Of a stretch of 64,000 nt of DNA, positions 63,328 to 64,000 are shown piece after piece. The translations under genes were made by a program, and so were the position numbers. The stretch covers positions 62,001-126,000 of the forward strand of contig NZ_JAINZZ010000012.1 in assembly GCF_019890725.1 (NCBI RefSeq). The letters are read 5' to 3'. Under the pieces are notes generated by a model. The model did not search any database. It saw nothing but the letters and a program-made list of their open reading frames with translations, and was not told the origin of the DNA. The stretch's first letter is position 1. Each line of letters begins with the position of its first letter. The DNA comes from Actinacidiphila acidipaludis. GTDB lineage: Bacteria > Actinomycetota > Actinomycetes > Streptomycetales > Streptomycetaceae.

Positions 63328-64000
63328 TCACGCCCCGAGCAGGGCCAGGTCGAGACGGCGCAGGCGCTCCCGGTCGGCGATCACGTCGACGGCGCTGATC
63401 AGGCCGTCATTACCGAAGGTGAACGTCAGCACGACCGCCGCCCGGCCGTCGCGTGCCATGACCAGCCCGGCCCTGCCGTCGACCAGCGCGGCCTCGGTGG
63501 CGTGGGCGCGGACCGCCGAGGCGAACGCGCCCCGGGCCACGGTCGCGGCGCCGCGCAGGAACACCGGCGCCGGGGTGGGGCCGACGGCCGCGTCGGCGCG
63601 GAGCACCACCTCCGGATCGAGCAGGGTGAGCAGCGCGTCGAAGTCCCCGCGGCGGGCCGCCGCCAGATACGCCTCGACGGCCCGCCGCTGCCGGGCCAGG
63701 TCCTCGCCCGGAACCGCCGGCACGCCCCGCACCCGGCGCCGTGCCCGGCTGGCCAGCTGGCGGGCCGCGGCGGGCGAGCGGTCCAGCAGCGGGCCGATCT
63801 CGTCGAACGGCACGGCGAACATGTCGTGCAGGACGAACGCGACGCGCTCGGCCGGCGGGAGGGTGTCCAGCACCACCAACATCGCCAGGCCGACCGAGTC
63901 GGCGAGTTCGGCCTCGCGCTCCGGGTCGCCGCCGTCCTCCGCGGCGGCGACCGGATCGGCCGGACCGGCGTCCAGCGGGTCCTCGCGGCGCCGTTCGCGG
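63328..64000 (-). CDS. ECF sigma factor with SnoaL-like C-terminal domain (ECF41/SigJ type, 5' truncated)
   Basis: The frame remains open to the window end, so the start is outside; about 223 residues are visible. Region 4 begins at MLVVLDTLPPAERVAFVLHD and contains FAVPFDEIGPLL with SPAAARQLASRARRRVRG. From about AVEAYLAAARRGDFDALLTL a SnoaL/NTF2-like domain follows, as in ECF41 and SigJ factors, where this domain acts as a built-in regulator in place of an anti-sigma factor. It is convergent with the TetR gene with a 15-nt gap. Confidence 0.93.
   Translation of the reverse strand, partial: RERRREDPLDAGPADPVAAAEDGGDPEREAELADSVGLAMLVVLDTLPPAERVAFVLHDMFAVPFDEIGPLLDRSPAAARQLASRARRRVRGVPAVPGEDLARQRRAVEAYLAAARRGDFDALLTLLDPEVVLRADAAVGPTPAPVFLRGAATVARGAFASAVRAHATEAALVDGRAGLVMARDGRAAVVLTFTFGNDGLISAVDVIADRERLRRLDLALLGA

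Overview
The window is a gene-dense, very GC-rich actinobacterial chromosome segment, almost certainly from Streptomyces or a close relative. The evidence is a strong G/C bias at third codon positions, frequent GTG starts, many one-component regulators, a DnaE2-type polymerase, GntR regulators of the small YtrA type, homogentisate dioxygenase, and a dispersed repeat at about 40840-40912 that I recognise from Streptomyces intergenic regions. I see no rRNA, tRNA, CRISPR array, transposase or prophage gene. The first gene (dnaE2) and the last gene (an ECF sigma factor) are cut by the window edges. All functional statements rest on reading the sequence; no database search was run.

Layout. 1-11.1 kb: dnaE2 (5' truncated), a secreted lipase, a divergent cupin/MarR pair with a multi-site operator, a methyltransferase-NUDIX fusion, a YtrA-type GntR, a translationally coupled AAA ATPase and CoA-transferase pair, a secreted SGNH hydrolase and an 88-residue protein. 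11.4-18.6 kb: a stand-alone type-ISP specificity-like protein, hmgA with a coupled GntR repressor and a large palindrome in its promoter, an MFS exporter with an SGNH hydrolase, and two tandem TetR genes. 18.8-28.3 kb: an orphan molybdopterin oxidoreductase, aldehyde and alcohol dehydrogenases, a DUF402 protein, a TetR/acyl-CoA dehydrogenase divergon, a possible gene remnant, and a TetR/MaoC hydratase pair. 28.4-34.5 kb: an amidase, a secreted penicillin-acylase-family Ntn hydrolase, and a large alpha/beta hydrolase. 34.7-43.4 kb: an SDR / acyl-CoA ligase / TetR / quinone-reductase operon; a sigma factor-PASTA protein pair between repeats; and an acyl-CoA dehydrogenase-phosphotransferase operon.

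43.5-48.1 kb is a sugar-acid locus (gudD, gntK-gntP, FCD-type GntR). 48.1-54.5 kb holds a MarR/MFS divergon, two DUF202 membrane proteins, an MFS/ArsR-like divergon and a NUDIX hydrolase. 54.7-64 kb holds an AtuA-like protein, a pirin, a PAS-PP2C phosphatase next to an MHS-type transporter, a quinone-reductase/TetR divergon and an ECF41-like sigma factor.

How it works together. The dominant theme is catabolism of acyl, aromatic and sugar-acid carbon sources under local repressors. Three sets of matching operator-like sequences link separate transcription units: AAACTA-N7-TAGTTT at 21072 and 25105; the 14-mer AAGCGCTTGCTCAG at 26984 and 28305; and ACCGAC-N6-GTATG-type sites at 34666 and 43374. 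These suggest small TetR regulons that can be read directly from the sequence. The least conventional pieces are the sigma/PASTA pair, which has a leader ORF and flanking 20-bp direct repeats, the ATPase/CoA-transferase coupling, and the orphan type-ISP-like protein.
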